Position numbers and translations under genes: made by a program. The notes beneath the pieces are model-generated. The model was not told the DNA's origin and searched no databases. It saw only the letters and a list, made by a program, of their open reading frames with translations. Shown piece after piece: positions 34,761-47,344 of a stretch of DNA of 64,000 bases (its first letter is position 1; the number at the start of each line of letters is the position of its first letter). This stretch comes from Apus apus. Lineage: Eukaryota > Chordata > Aves > Apodiformes > Apodidae. The stretch is taken from assembly GCF_020740795.1 (NCBI RefSeq), contig NC_067285.1, positions 20,418,241 through 20,482,240 of the forward strand. Reading direction: 5' to 3'.

Positions 34761-35847
34761 CTCACCACCCTCTACACTCCCCCTCAGACACCCCGGCCCC
34801 TGCCCAGGCCATCCAAGGCTGGGCTCAGCCTGAGGAGGCTGGAATTGAGTGGGACAGGCTTTTGGCAGGCACTGGCTGGGCTGAGTGCTGTGATTCTGCG
34901 AAGGCACCAGAGGACGGATTTGGGAGTCCCAGCAAAACGGGGAGACAGAGGCTGGGGCATGGAGGCCCTGTAGCAGGACAGCTGAGGTTGGCAGTGCTAT
35001 GGCAGGGAAATCTGCTGCTCTGAAGGCACTGTGCTTGCAGGACATCCCCAGCATGAAAGTAAATGCAGAGAACCATTTCCTAACCCAGCTGGCTGCCAGG
35101 GAATGCTGTGGCCCAGAGGCCAAAATCTGCCTAAGCAATTCTCCCCAGACTCAGAGGCATGGAAGGCCGTGAGCAGTGAGAGCCCTGGCTGGGAGGGCCA
35201 GAGTGGTCCCACTGAGGCTGCTGTGGTCATCCTGCAGCAGAGCAAGGCACACGGGCAGGGAAAGACCCGGCTGCCATCCTCACTGGGGATGCAGACTGGC
35301 ACTGCCATTACCTGCCAAGGAAGGGAAAAGCACTCTGGGTTTTTGGCTCTTCGGGCATAGTCTCAGTGGCTGGCTGGAAGGCCTGCCCTGCCTAATTCTG
35401 CCCCATGGCCATGGAAGAGGAACATCCCCAGCACACAAAGTCTGCGTGGTGAGGGGAAGGTGAGACCCCTGGTCCCCACATCCCTTACAGATGGGGCGTC
35501 TCTACTGCCCCAGACTCAGACAGGGCAACCCTGGAGGCTTGGGGGCAGATCCTGGCTCTGCCAATAGCAGCACTGGGCTGGCATCCCTGCTCCTCAGCAG
35601 TGACCCCAAACACAGCAGGTAGGGAACGGGCAGCTCCTGCAGGGGACACTGGCTGCTGAAGAAGCCCCAGACACAGGTCCCACCAGGAGGAGAGAGAGGG
35701 CACTGCACACCCACACATGCACACATACGTACACATGCACCCAGAGGCAGCCAGGATCTCAGAGTCATTCAGAATGGGGGAAGTCACTGGCAAAACCTGA
35801 TCTGGGGGTCCCAGATCTTTGAGTCTTTGAGGCTGTCCCCTAGAGGA

Positions 35848-38800
35848 TCAGGCCATGGCCAGGCCCTCAGCAAGGCTGTGGATGTGGGCTGTGCTGGACA
35901 CACTGCTCTCGCCTTTGTAACTTTTGGGAGCCCGACTGGCTTTCAGCAGGACCAGAAAGGTGTCTGTGGAGATGGCCCCAAACTCAAAGGTGAAGGTGCC
36001 ATAGAAGACCAGGACATCAATGATGAACATCCACTCACATAAGGCGGCCACATGCTGCAGCACAAAGCTCTCCTGGATGAAGAACACACCACCTGAGGGC
36101 ATCACTGTCAAGGAAAGAACAGCTGGACCCCAACCACCCCATGAAGGACCATGTCCCACTGTCACTGCACACTGCGGTGGCCATGAGCAGCCCCTGTCCA
36201 CAGGAAACACACCACCACCCCTAAAACCAAGAAACCCTGCATGCTTCCCCGAGCACCAGGAGGGCTTTGGCACAGAGGAGGCAGTGGCACATGTTCCCAA
36301 ACCAGCCAGTAAATCATGGGACTGATGTCAGGTGGGGATTTACTGAAGAGGCCGGGGCAGGGGGAACTCAGGCTGCAGCCCTCAGGGCAAGTCAGGTGCC
36401 CAGCTGCCTCACCGTCCCCACACCCCTTGCTTCTTCCTCAAACCAAGCTGGTGCTCCTCATCCTCCTGTGGGATGCAGTTGAAGTTGCTAAAACTCATCA
36501 TCCCTCCATCCCGTCGGTGGAAGAGCTTGGGCTGCTCCATCCCATCCCTGCAGCACGCCCTGTTCCTCTGTGCAGCCAGCTGGCTCAGCCCGGAGAGGGG
36601 TGCTGCTCCCTCTCCTCCTGGTCCTATTGCTGACAGAGCTTCTTTATGCTTCCCTCATCACCACTGGGGATGTCTAGGGAAACTTACTGCCAGAGCCATC
36701 ACAGGTGAGGGGAGAAGGCAGGTACATCACCCAGTCCTCCAGGTGAAGCCTCCAGCAGTATCCTGTTTTTTGTCAGTGAGATCAAGCTCTAGGAGAGCTG
36801 GAGAGACAGGGACCTGACCTGTGCAGGGCAGAGCCCGCTGCTCACTCCCTCCATCCCACTAGGAGAGGTCCCAGCCCTTTTCCCACACCATCCCCACCAC
36901 AGCTCACTGCTTTCCCACTTCCAGTCCCCAGTGCTTCCAAAGGTGCATGGACATGGCAGGCAGCCACCAGTCCTGTCTCCCTTGTCCTTGCATGCCCTGC
37001 CTGTCCCTCCCAGCTGGCATAGCCCTGCAGCACTCCTGCCCTTCCCAGCTCCCTGCCTGCTTCCTGGCGTGTCTGCCTGCTGTGGAACCCTCTGGCACAC
37101 CCCAGGCTCACCAGCACTCCCAGACTCCTCCTGCACTGCTCAACCTGGTCAGACTCTAGCAAGTGCCTCTGGGATCTGTGGACACAACATGCTTTCTTCC
37201 CTTCCTGCCCATGTTGTTTCACAAGTTATCCCTAACCTCCCAATTGAGCCGCTGGCTCCCTGGCCACACACTCTGGACCATTATTCCAGCCCCACTCTGC
37301 CTGCTGCCATGCCCTCCTTCCCTGGTGTGGTGTTTGCAGAGCCCAGTGCCTGCTCACTGAGCCCTCCTTTGTTCCACGGGCAGGTGGGCACTGGTGAGCT
37401 CCAGCTGGTAGAGGTGCTGCCAGGCACCCACCTGGCACCCACACAGAGTGCATTGGCCACATAGGTAACTTGGAACCTGCATTGCCAAGGGCTCAACACA
37501 CCTTTGTCTCATTAAAAAACCCCAACAATTAACTGGCTCTTCCACTCTACAAGGTATAGGGCTGGAGCCCACACTGCGGCTGGGCTGGGCTGCGGCAGAC
37601 AGGGCAGGGCTGGTTTGGGGCACCCCAGTGCCCAGAAAGATGCCCACCAGTATCCCTGCCCCAGCTCAGCCCCCACACCTCTGGCTGTCCAGCATGGTTG
37701 TGGTATGGCTGCTCCCCCAGCCCACTCCTGCAGTGAGCTGCCTGGCCTCAGCCCCCTGCCCAGCCCCTCTCCCAGCCCAGTGCCATGCTGCCAGACCAAA
37801 GGATGGAAGATGTGGGCAGCATACTCCCTGTGATGACCATCTTTTGCCAGCCCATTCCAGATCTCCTCCCCACACCCTTCCGAAGGATACTGAAGACAAG
37901 GGTGACGAAGGCCACAGTGGTGAGGATGCTACGTAAGTGGCCAGTCCAGTACTGCCCACGTGTTTTGGCCATGCGGTAGGTGAGGATGGACTGCAGGAGC
38001 AGGAACAGCATGCTGGTGGGAAAGGCCACCCCCGCCCCAATGTAGTGCAGCACCTTGGCATGATCCACCTGCAGAGGAGAGACCATCAGCACCTTGGAAG
38101 GCTCCCCCAGCAGGGCTCTGCTCCAGCAGGTCAGGCTTGAGCCGAGGCAGAGGGGCAGGCAGTGCCAGGCGTGAGTCCAGGCAGCTCACCCCATGCCCAA
38201 GTCCTGGCTGAAGAGCAGATTTTGACCCACTGGCTGCTGCCAGGATCTCAAAGTGCTTCTGTTTCCCTGATCTATGGGGTGGTAGCTCCCAAGCCCTGCT
38301 GTGCTCGAGGACACGGGTTGGTGACTGCCCTCTACCCCCAGGCATCACTGGGGCTACTCACACCCCCTCCTGGGGATCACAGCCCTGCCCTCAGCAGAGT
38401 TGCTGGAGCACAGGCAGGATCGGGGCCAGCAAAGCTCTTCTTTGGGGGGATGGAGCCAGCAGCAGCCTCCTGCCAAGCAGAAGGGACCGGCCGCTGTGGC
38501 AGGCAGAGGGCAGGTGGCTGCTGGTGGCTTGTGCCTGCTGCCAAGCCCTGGGCTGCTGGGGACCCTGCGAGCACAGGCTCTGCCCAGCCACGTTTCCTCG
38601 CATCACTCCCCAAGAAGCAGACACCCACGGTGGGACCCCGGCAGCCCTGCCCCCGGGGGATCCCCTGAGGAGATTGCCTTACCTGGAAGTTGCCCACCAT
38701 GGTGAGGCCGGCGGCGCAGACCCAGCCGGTGGCCAGTCCCAGAGTGTTGAGGAGGGACGGACCAAGGCGTTCCAGGAGGTGGGCGTAGCGCAGCAGCCCC

Positions 38801-41800
38801 ACCAGGATGACTGTGGGAGAGTGACACAGCCCTGTCACACGCTGCCACCTGCAGACCCCCCACCCGACCCTGCCATTCCCCAGCTGGGGGTTGAGCTCCA
38901 CAGGGCACCCCACAGTGGACACTTACCCATGAAGGAGCCCAGGCTGCAGATGAGGCTGAAGAAGCAGCTCTCAGGAGGCAGGGTGCCACACTTGCTGTGG
39001 GGACAAGGCAAGACCCGGGGAGCCATCAGCCGGGGGGCGCTGGGGTGCGGTGCTTGCCCCCTGCCCAGGACGCACTCCTGGGTTGCCCCGGGGGAGGGCT
39101 CAGAGCGGCTCAGATCCCCCGTTGGCCCCGCGCTCCCAGCCTGTGGCTGCTCACCTGACAAGGGGGATGTGGTCCAGCGTGCAGCAGGAGCCGGGGCCAT
39201 CGCCACCACACGACTGGTTGTAATTCCTGCGGGAAGCAAAGAGATGGGCTGGGAGAGCCGCACTCCTGTCCTCTGTCCACAGACTTTGCAAGGGCAGCAG
39301 ACCTGCTCCCCAGTGAATGCAGCTTAATCCTGGGAATGTGCCCATGTCCTGGGGCCAAGTGCATCCAGGGAGTGAGCCAAGGCCCTCCAGGATCCCCCAA
39401 GAGCATCATGCCCTGGGCTTCCACAGCTTGTCCCCTGCCTGCTGGTTCTGCTGCCCACCCTGAGTCCCTGCCTATCAGGGAGAGGGTACACCAGGGTTGA
39501 GGACTGCAGGCACCCACTGGATGTGTGGGCTGGGGTGCTGGGCTCAGGGTCCCTTGCAGCCCCATGGCCCAGGCAGGAGCACCCACATGCCAGCCCTGGC
39601 ACACACACCCTGGGGTGGGAGAGCGCGGGTGGAACTGGGCATAAAGCCACTGACAGCTCTGGGCTTGCACAGGACTGGCAGGAATCAGGTGGGAATGCCA
39701 AACTGAGCGGGAAACAGCCCCCACAGCCACAAACACCCCAGGGCAGTGCCACCCCACCTGGAGGGGAAGGCAGGCACACAACAAGAGTGAGCCCACAGGC
39801 TGCCCTGAGAAGCTTGGCATACCCTGGCATGCCAGCAGCTCACCCCCCCCGGACCCTGTTAGCAGCCCCCAGCGCTGCTGGGCTGGGGCAGGGTGCTGCT
39901 GCCCTCAGCCACCGCAGAGCCCTGGAAGTGCCTCCTGTGGCCACAGGCTCAGTGAGCCTGCAGACCCAGAGGTCTTATCAGCCTCAGACACCTTCCTGTA
40001 CCACAGCTGCTGCCTGCAACCGTCACCGAATGCCACCCCGCGAGGTTATGTGTCCCCTCACCCTCCCAGCAGCTGGCACACGCTTGCAGTGGGTTTTTGG
40101 TCACCCCTTTGCTGCAGCATCAACCAGGCACCCAGCATCTCCATCTAGAATGGCTCAGGATGGCCCTTACCCACGCCCCTCAGGCAGGGATCCCAAAGCA
40201 CTGTGCCCCAAAGACCTTCTCAGACACCCCAGCCCCATGGTAGGAACAGGAGCGGTGGCGTCAGCAGCACCCTGCCCCTGGCTGAGGCGGAGCATTGGCC
40301 GCCTCCAGCCACTCAGCAACCACATGGTTAAAAAGCCTTTTTGGAAAGGGCTGGGCTGGGCTCTGGTGTTTTTTCTGTCTCCTCATTTACTAGTGGCTTT
40401 GTTTTCCAACCACGAAACCCCAGTGAGGCGTGGAGCCCCACGGCCTCCTCAAGGGCTGCTCTTGGGGCTGTGTTTGGTTTGGGAGGGGTTTTTTATTATT
40501 ATTTTGTTTAAAGCAAGCAGCTTGAGGCTGGGAAGCATTATTCATCATTAAGGGCTGGCTGTGTGGCAGAGACAACCGACACACACATTCTTCTCAGAGC
40601 AGAATCAGCCATCAGGCAGGAAATGGCAGCTGGGATTTTTTTCCCCCTTCTTCTTCAAACACTCCAGCAAGAATTAAACTAACATGGATTTTTCTGGGCA
40701 GATTTTTAAGGAGACACAACAAGCCAAAAACCCTGCAGAAGATAATGCCAAGAGAGCAAACAGGGTTGTTTTTTTTTCCCAGCCTTCGCCTCTCCTGTGC
40801 CTCGTCCCTCATCCCAGGGTGCTGCAGGCAGCTCTGCCTGTGAGGTGGCCGGGTGCCATGGGGCCATCCCATCCTCCTGGCACTGCCAGATTTAGCCTCA
40901 AGCAAGCAAGCTTTAACCTTTTCCATGGAGACACAAGGTCCTCTGTAATTGCCTGACCACTTATTTTCATACTTTCACCATGCTGTGTTTTTTCAATGGC
41001 CTCCTTCTCCCCCCCCTGGGGTTTGCAGCAGGGCTGGATCATTCACTGCAGCAGTAACCACAGGCAGGCCTGGGCAGGGGAGGAAGGGGGGCTTTCAATA
41101 CCCTGCTCAGCCCCGGCCTCTAATCCCCAAGCAGCTCTACTCCCAAAAGCCATAAGAGACATGCCCTGGGATGACTGCACCCCATTACTGTCACTACCAT
41201 TTCTCCTGGGAAAGAAAGTGACTCTGTGACCCATTCCCACCTCTCCCACCATCTCAGCCCCCTTCCCCTGGCCAGCCTGGCCCTCACTCCCTTTTCAGCA
41301 GGGTGATGGTGCAGGGGGTCCTTAGCTTCCCAGTGTTCTGGCAAAGCACTGCATGGTTGAAGTGCAGCAGGTCTGGAGGGGCACCCAGCATTACCAGGGT
41401 CTTTAACTAAGAAAGGGTCCCTGTTGCCTCCCTTCAGGCCTTACCAGTTGTGGACGGGGCAGATGTGGTTGTTGGATAGTGCCATGGCGTACCTGGGGGA
41501 GAGACGACAACAGGGATTACCACAGCTGCCCATCTCCCTGCATCCCTGCTCCTCGCTGCCACCCAGGGCTAGCCCCAGAGACCAGTCACAGGAGCAGAGG
41601 GTACAAGCCCTCACTGCCCGCCAGGGGCCAGCGCTCACCCTGGTGCATCTCTCAGCTTTGCAAAGCACGAAACAGAAAAGCAAGTGCATAAGCACACGCT
41701 GTGGAAAACTCCTGCTGCCAGAACCCCGTCCCCCTGCCCAGCTCTCTCATCCCTGCTGCTCCAGTTCAGCAGGTCTGCTCCTGTAGGGCATCATCCCCAT

Positions 41801-43465
41801 TATGCTCCTGTGCTCCTCCGGCCCTGGGGGAAGTGCTCTGCCGCAGAGCCCCACCCCTGGCATCAGGACTGTCCACCAGCCTACAGCAGGGCAGGGTGGC
41901 ACCCAGTGCCCGCTGGGCTCTGCCCTGCTCCCCCCGGGCCCTGGCTGGTGGCACACGGAGCTAAGAGAAGTCTGGGAAAGCAGCCGGTGAGTTGGCAAGG
42001 CATTTTGGGCAGATCAGCTCCATTGAGCATTTTACTGTAGAGTCACACCTGCACCTGGGTCAGTGTAACAAGGGGTTAATGACATGCATCCCACTCCGCT
42101 TCAGGGGGTCTCGGCCCCACGGCCCCCCCAGCCGGCGAGCAGCGCTCCCACCCAGCAGCAGGCGGCCCCGTGCTGTTCAAATTGCTGCCGCCAGTGGCCG
42201 TAAACAGGTCAGGTTAAAAATAGGACCCAACACCGGTAAGAAAACACCTCTCCCGCCCAACATGGTCACGTAACAGCAGGGCTGCGAAAAAGGATGATCC
42301 CAGCAGAAAGGCGCCAGAGTAGAGAATGGGACAGCTAGGGAGAACCAAGGGGCAGTGCTGCCCACCACAAGGGCTGCCCACCAAGAGCATCATCCCCTGC
42401 CGACCCCTGGCCCAGCCACTTCCCAGAACAGGTCTCCCTCAAGCAACCAGTCCCCATCCCAACCCTTTCATTTCCTCCTGGGAGGGGAAACAATCCAAGA
42501 GAGGCACAAATGGTACTGCTTTCCCACAATGGGATCTGCTTCCACTCACCTGGCTCCCCCTCATGACTCTGCATCCCAGGCAGGGGCAGCAGGGCCCCAC
42601 ATGGAACACACACTCTGTATCGATGAGCAACATATTGTCCCCCAAGCAGCTGCAGGACATGTTTGGGGCCAGAAAAAGGCCCCAGCTGCCCCTCACAGAG
42701 CAGCTCAGGCTGTGAGGACCACGAGCAGCACCTCCCACCTGTGCTGCTTTGGGCTGGAGAAGAACCTGCTCCCCAGGAGATGGCCAGGGCTTTGTGGGCT
42801 GTTTAGGGGAAAAACTTGGGCCATGAGTTTCCTGTGCAAGGGTCAGCATTCAGCTTTGTTGTGAAGGAGGATGGGATGCTCCATCCCACACCCCAGAAAG
42901 TCCAACATTATCTACGTTTGGGCTACCTATGCCTTTAGGAAAAAACCCTCATCCAGTGCCTGGCCATCCCTGCTGTAGCAGCAAAATGGGGCTGATGGAC
43001 TAGGGTAGGACAACCTTACGTGACCAGCCAAGGCCCGGGGAAGTCACTGACAGGGTGGGTTGGTGCTGCTCACCCAGGTGACACAGCCTCTGCTTCCAGC
43101 ACAAGGGACAAACGTTCCCTGGCACTCTGATCCATCCCATTGGAGTCCGAATGGGTCCTCATGTGCTGCACTTCTGGCAGCGACCACGCAGGGTGGCTGA
43201 GAGGGAAAAGGAGGATGTGGGAGCAACCGAATGTGCAGAATCGCCCCAACACAACACGGGCTCAGCCATGCCCCACAACCCCCCGCCCCACAGCATCCTC
43301 CAGCCCCCGGCCCCGCAGCATCGCACCCCGCAACCCCCCTCCCCCCGCAGCGCGGGGCAGAGGGGCTGGCAGCCGTTCCGGGCTGTCTCGCGGTACTCAC
43401 ACGATCCACATGCCGGTGATGGTGAAGGCGGGCAAGGTGACGGGCAGGATCCCCCAGGCCGGCAT
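35848..43465 (-). CDS. TMEM150A: TMEM150A-like six-pass membrane protein (FRAG1/DRAM/SFK1 family), complete
   Basis: Coding exons, 5' to 3': 43465-43401, 41492-41445, 39226-39155, 38994-38927, 38810-38683, 38068-37891, 36092-35848. Phases agree and give 267 residues (human TMEM150A is about 271). The start MPAWGILPVTLPAFTITGMW aligns with the human start; an in-frame ATG five codons upstream (43480-43478) is an alternative. Family marks include a cysteine-rich first loop (HICPVHNWNYNQSC, with an N-Q-S glycosylation sequon; CCTLDHIPLVSKCG; PPESCFFSL), [20 protein letters not shown] and CEWMFIIDVLVFYGTFTFEF. Six hydrophobic segments lie at about residues 3-25, 68-92, 103-122, 132-153, 167-190 and 204-226. 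Human TMEM150A helps recruit PI4KIIIalpha to the plasma membrane. The family is certain; whether this is the TMEM150A orthologue or a paralogue is not. Confidence 0.9.
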
Positions 43466-43900
43466 CCTGGGTCCGGGCATGCCCTGCCGGGCTACGGGCG
43501 AGCGGGGCCGCCGGGAGAGCCTCCCCGCTCCCTCCTGCTGCCGGGCGGCCGCCGGGCCGCGCTCCCCATGGACGGCCGGGCCGGGGCCGGGGCCGGGCGG
43601 AGCTGAACCGAGCTGAGCCGGGACGGGACAGCCCAGCCCAGGCCGGCCCCGCCCCGCGGGCAGCGCAGGTCCCGCTCGGCGGGGCAGGGCCCACCCCGTC
43701 CGGCGGCGAGCGGGGGCGGCCGGCGGGGCCCCGGGCGCCACGTGGCGGCCGCGCTGCCTGCCCGGGGGGAGCGCCCTTACCCGGGAGCGTGAGGCTGGGG
43801 ACGGGCAGGCCGGGAGCGGGGATCGCACGGAGCCGCTGACGCCGGCGTCCGCAGGGCAGGCAGAAGCAGCCCCGAGAGGGCGGTCGGCCTTGTCCTTTGC
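43250..43900 (-). promoter_or_regulatory. CpG-island promoter of the TMEM150A-like gene
   Basis: Dense CpG sequence covers the first coding exon and several hundred bases upstream, with repeated CCGGG/GGCCGGG stretches and GC boxes. No TATA box is evident. Long open frames seen here on both strands are a by-product of the lack of A/T-rich stop codons. Confidence 0.7.
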
Positions 43901-46900
43901 GGGACACAGCCGGAGCACAGAGACTGGCTCCTGCTCGGCAGGGCACTGTCCAGCAGCAAGCAGCCCTTCCCTGGAGCTGCAGCAGTCTTTGCCGAGGCTG
44001 AATGGGATAGCAGCAGCTGCCTGCAGGGCGTGGGGGCCTCGCCCCCAGCCCCAGGTGATGCTCTATCTGCCCCTACACCGTCTCTATGCTTCTAAGTGTG
44101 GCCCAGAGGGCGCTATCTCAGTGCAGGGGTGTAGCAGGAGGTACAAAAGACCTTTATCAGTCCCCTCTTCTTCCTCGTGAGAAAAGGGTTAACGCGGGCT
44201 CAGCCCTCCCTCCTGAGGGCAAGGCTCAGTTTGCACCCGTGTTGACTAATATTCGATCTCACTAAACTCCTCAAACAGCTAATGACACTTCAAACAGCTA
44301 GTGACATCTCGGCTGCTTCACATCCACTTCACACCCTCCCCACACCCATCCCAACTTGCTTAGCCTGACCACACCTTTCCCAGATAGATACTTGGTACAA
44401 ATGGCTCACCTAGAGGTAAGTTTAGCAGCCACCCACCAACTCTGCTGCCCAGAGAAATTTCCATTTTTCTTTTGTGGAAAACTTTAACTACTTTCTCTGG
44501 CAGAGCAGCCAGCCTGTGGCAAGCCCACCACAGCCCTATTTCCCTATCAGTAACTGGGCAATAACCCACACCCTCCCACTGCATGGCTGCTTTGAAGGCC
44601 TTTGTTTTCAAGTCCCAAATATGCAGCATATCCAAAGGGTGGGTGCACCCCTGGGGTCCCAGAGCGGCCGGTGCTCATAAAGCTTGCAGCTTCCTCGTGC
44701 CTTCTGCAGCAAGGAGCTGCCTGGGAACAGCAGCTGCCCTGGCCTGCACCAGAGCCAGGCTCCAGCCAACTCACCAGGGCATAGGTTATGCAACTGGAGC
44801 AGCAGTATTGCACACTGGGACTTGTAGTCTCAGGGATCTCATCTTCCTCAGCCTTGACTAGCACTCCAGGCAGCCTCCTCACAGGCCCAGGGGTCTCTCC
44901 TTGCTGCTCAGCCTGTCAGTTCCCTGACATCTCACTGCAGGAGTTGCACTCCAGAGCTTTGCTTCCAAGCCTGTCATGCTCCCAAAGCTGCCCTCTCAAT
45001 TTCTGTCCACTGTCAGACAGCAGGCCTGGCCCTCCCTCTCCCGGCAGCCCCCACGGCCGCACGGACAGAGGGTGGTGGGAACAATGTTGGCCAGGGCAGC
45101 GGGCGCTGGGCCAGGGTGCAGCTGCTGCCCCTTCCAGCAGCTGTGGCAGGGCTCAGAGTGCTCCTGGGCCATGGGGAGAGCAGCAAATGCCACCAGGCTG
45201 CCTGCCATCTGGGGGGACAAGAAGGAGCAGGGCACAGGACATTTGAGGCTGCCTAACAGGCACAGGCTTTTCCAGAAAACATAGCTGGCATTTCAAGGAG
45301 AGATGGTAACTTCTAAAAAAGCCAGCTCACTGTTGGAAGAAGCTTCATGGAAATATTTCCTACAGACCAGGTCTCCTAAGTATGCTCAGATTCAATTTAA
45401 AAATTGAATCCAAAAGCAGCTTTGCTTTGGTTTCACAAGTTTCAGTGCCAACATTATGTTTTGCAGCCAGGGCTTATCTTTCAGTAGGGCTTTCTCCCAC
45501 AAGGAAGCTTCACACCAATGAGCAAAACACCAAGTCCACTTTTCCTACTGACACACACTAAATCCCACTACTTACTTCTATTTGGTCTCAGTGGTGAAAG
45601 TTCTTAATGTAAATGGGAAGAGAAGAGGTACATAAGCCAAACTATGGGGATGTCTGTCCAGCCTCCTCTGGAAAACAGTGAGTCAGACCTATAAACATGA
45701 GAAAGAAGCCCAAGACTAGAAAAACTACATGCAGGGATAAACATGAAGGCTAGTGTTGTGAACTGTCATTTATGTAATTTAAGTTACAAATAGAGTTAAG
45801 GGATTTCTTGATAAAAATAGGTATCACAGCACATGCTACCTGTCAGTTGATTCTGATCTCCTTTCCCTGTTATTTTTTCTCTTTAACACATGAAACCTTG
45901 TTATTGCAAAATCCAAACAATGTTCAAAGACATTCTTTCTGGTTTTCCAGCCCATTCCTATTTACAGTCTAGTGAAAACTGTTTAAATTGCAATTCTGTC
46001 TCTCCAGTCAACATTCTTTCCATTCCAGTCCAGCTTCCTGCGGTTTTCCTTGGTGGCTTTTGCTTTGCACCACAATTGTCTGAATTAAAATGCAATGCTC
46101 TCAGTAGAAACTGGGTTTGCAAACACAGTTTAAAACACAGAACCCCCCAACAACTACTGAAGGCAGCAGGAAATCTAGGCTTTGCCATTAGCTGACACCA
46201 CTCCAGGAAGTGAAAGGACTGTCTGGGGATCAGAGGGCAGTAGTGCTGACATCAGGGCACTTGACAATTGAGCAATCATTCACAAAGAGTTAACAATCTA
46301 AAGGTTTCAGCAAGCATTTTGGAGACAGCTCAGAAAAACAGAGCTGTAAATAGAAGTGAAGGCTTGGAAATACAAGACAGAGATACAGAAGAGCCATGGG
46401 CAGCAACATGGATTCAAACACATGAATGAACACATCTAAGGGCTGGAAGGACACAATCTGGAAGCAGAAGAAGGTGAGGAATAGAAGGCTGCAGCAGTGA
46501 AAACATTCCAGGAATGGTGGAAGGGATAAGGGAAACAGGATTTACTAACAAGACATTCCTAATATGTGCATTACTTCTCCATTACGCAATATTTAGACCT
46601 TCGGCCATGCAATTCAAACTAAGTTTTTAAACCCCTTACCAATCCTGTAGGAGCCTCTTGGAGTCCTTGTGATAGGGGAGGCACTGGTGCCCCACGCAGC
46701 TCTAAGGACACTGTGGCACCACATGGATCTTGCCACAAGACAAAGCAGAAAATACCAGGAAGGAATTATGTGTGGTTGTCCATATCCATGGCAGGCATTA
46801 GCCCTGCAGGAGCCCAGGATCTCTCATGCCCCCTCCAAGTCTGAATCCTGTCAGTGGAAACAAGGATTTCTTCTTCATCAGACAGAAAATGTTCCTTTCT

Positions 46901-47344
46901 CCAAAGTCAGGGAGCCTGCCACTGATGTCTGTGTCCTGGCTGTGTGCCAAGTTGCTGCAGGGCACCTGCTCCTCAGCCCTAGTCTCTGCCCTCAGTCCTG
47001 GCGGTGCCTGAGCACACACCAACATCACACTAGAAATTTTACAGCCAACACTAAGCTGTTGTCAGAAGCAAGAGCAATCTAGCTGTTACAGCTCTGCTTT
47101 GCCCATGACGGGAAAAATTTCAGCTTAGCCTCTTGGCAGCTGACCTCCACTGAGCCTCCCCACAAGCTGACCATTTCTCAGGGCAAGTCCCTCTGTGCTC
47201 CCTGCAGACAGAACCAACTGTTGGAGGATCCTGGTATATGGAGCCAGGGGGCTGGCAGATGGGCACAGCACCTTGACAAGTAAACTCCATTCTTCCCAAA
47301 GCTCTGAGCCACAGAACCACGACAGAAAAGGAGTGCAACACTGA
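43901..47344. other. Intergenic region between the TMEM150A-like promoter and the GBF1 3' end
   Basis: No coding frame, RNA gene or clear mobile element was recognised. Base composition shifts from GC-rich to AT-richer at about 45.2-45.3 kb. Confidence 0.55.

Larger units (their letters stand above)
34490..35847 (-). other. 3' untranslated region of the TMEM150A-like gene
   Basis: The region between the stop codon (TGA, 35850-35848) and an AATAAA at 34509-34504 has no conserved frame. It contains the TA/CA microsatellite at about 34708-34760. The extent is inferred from the poly(A) signal. Confidence 0.55.

Noticed and set aside
39523..40551. 342-residue plus-strand open frame
   Set aside because: It lies in a GC-rich intron of the TMEM150A-like gene, has no recognisable domain, and its composition mirrors the underlying repeats of CCC/CAC.
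43044..43946. 300-residue minus-strand frame containing the start of the TMEM150A-like protein in another frame
   Set aside because: CpG-island artefact. The real coding exon is the short one with a donor at 43400, supported by homology and phase.
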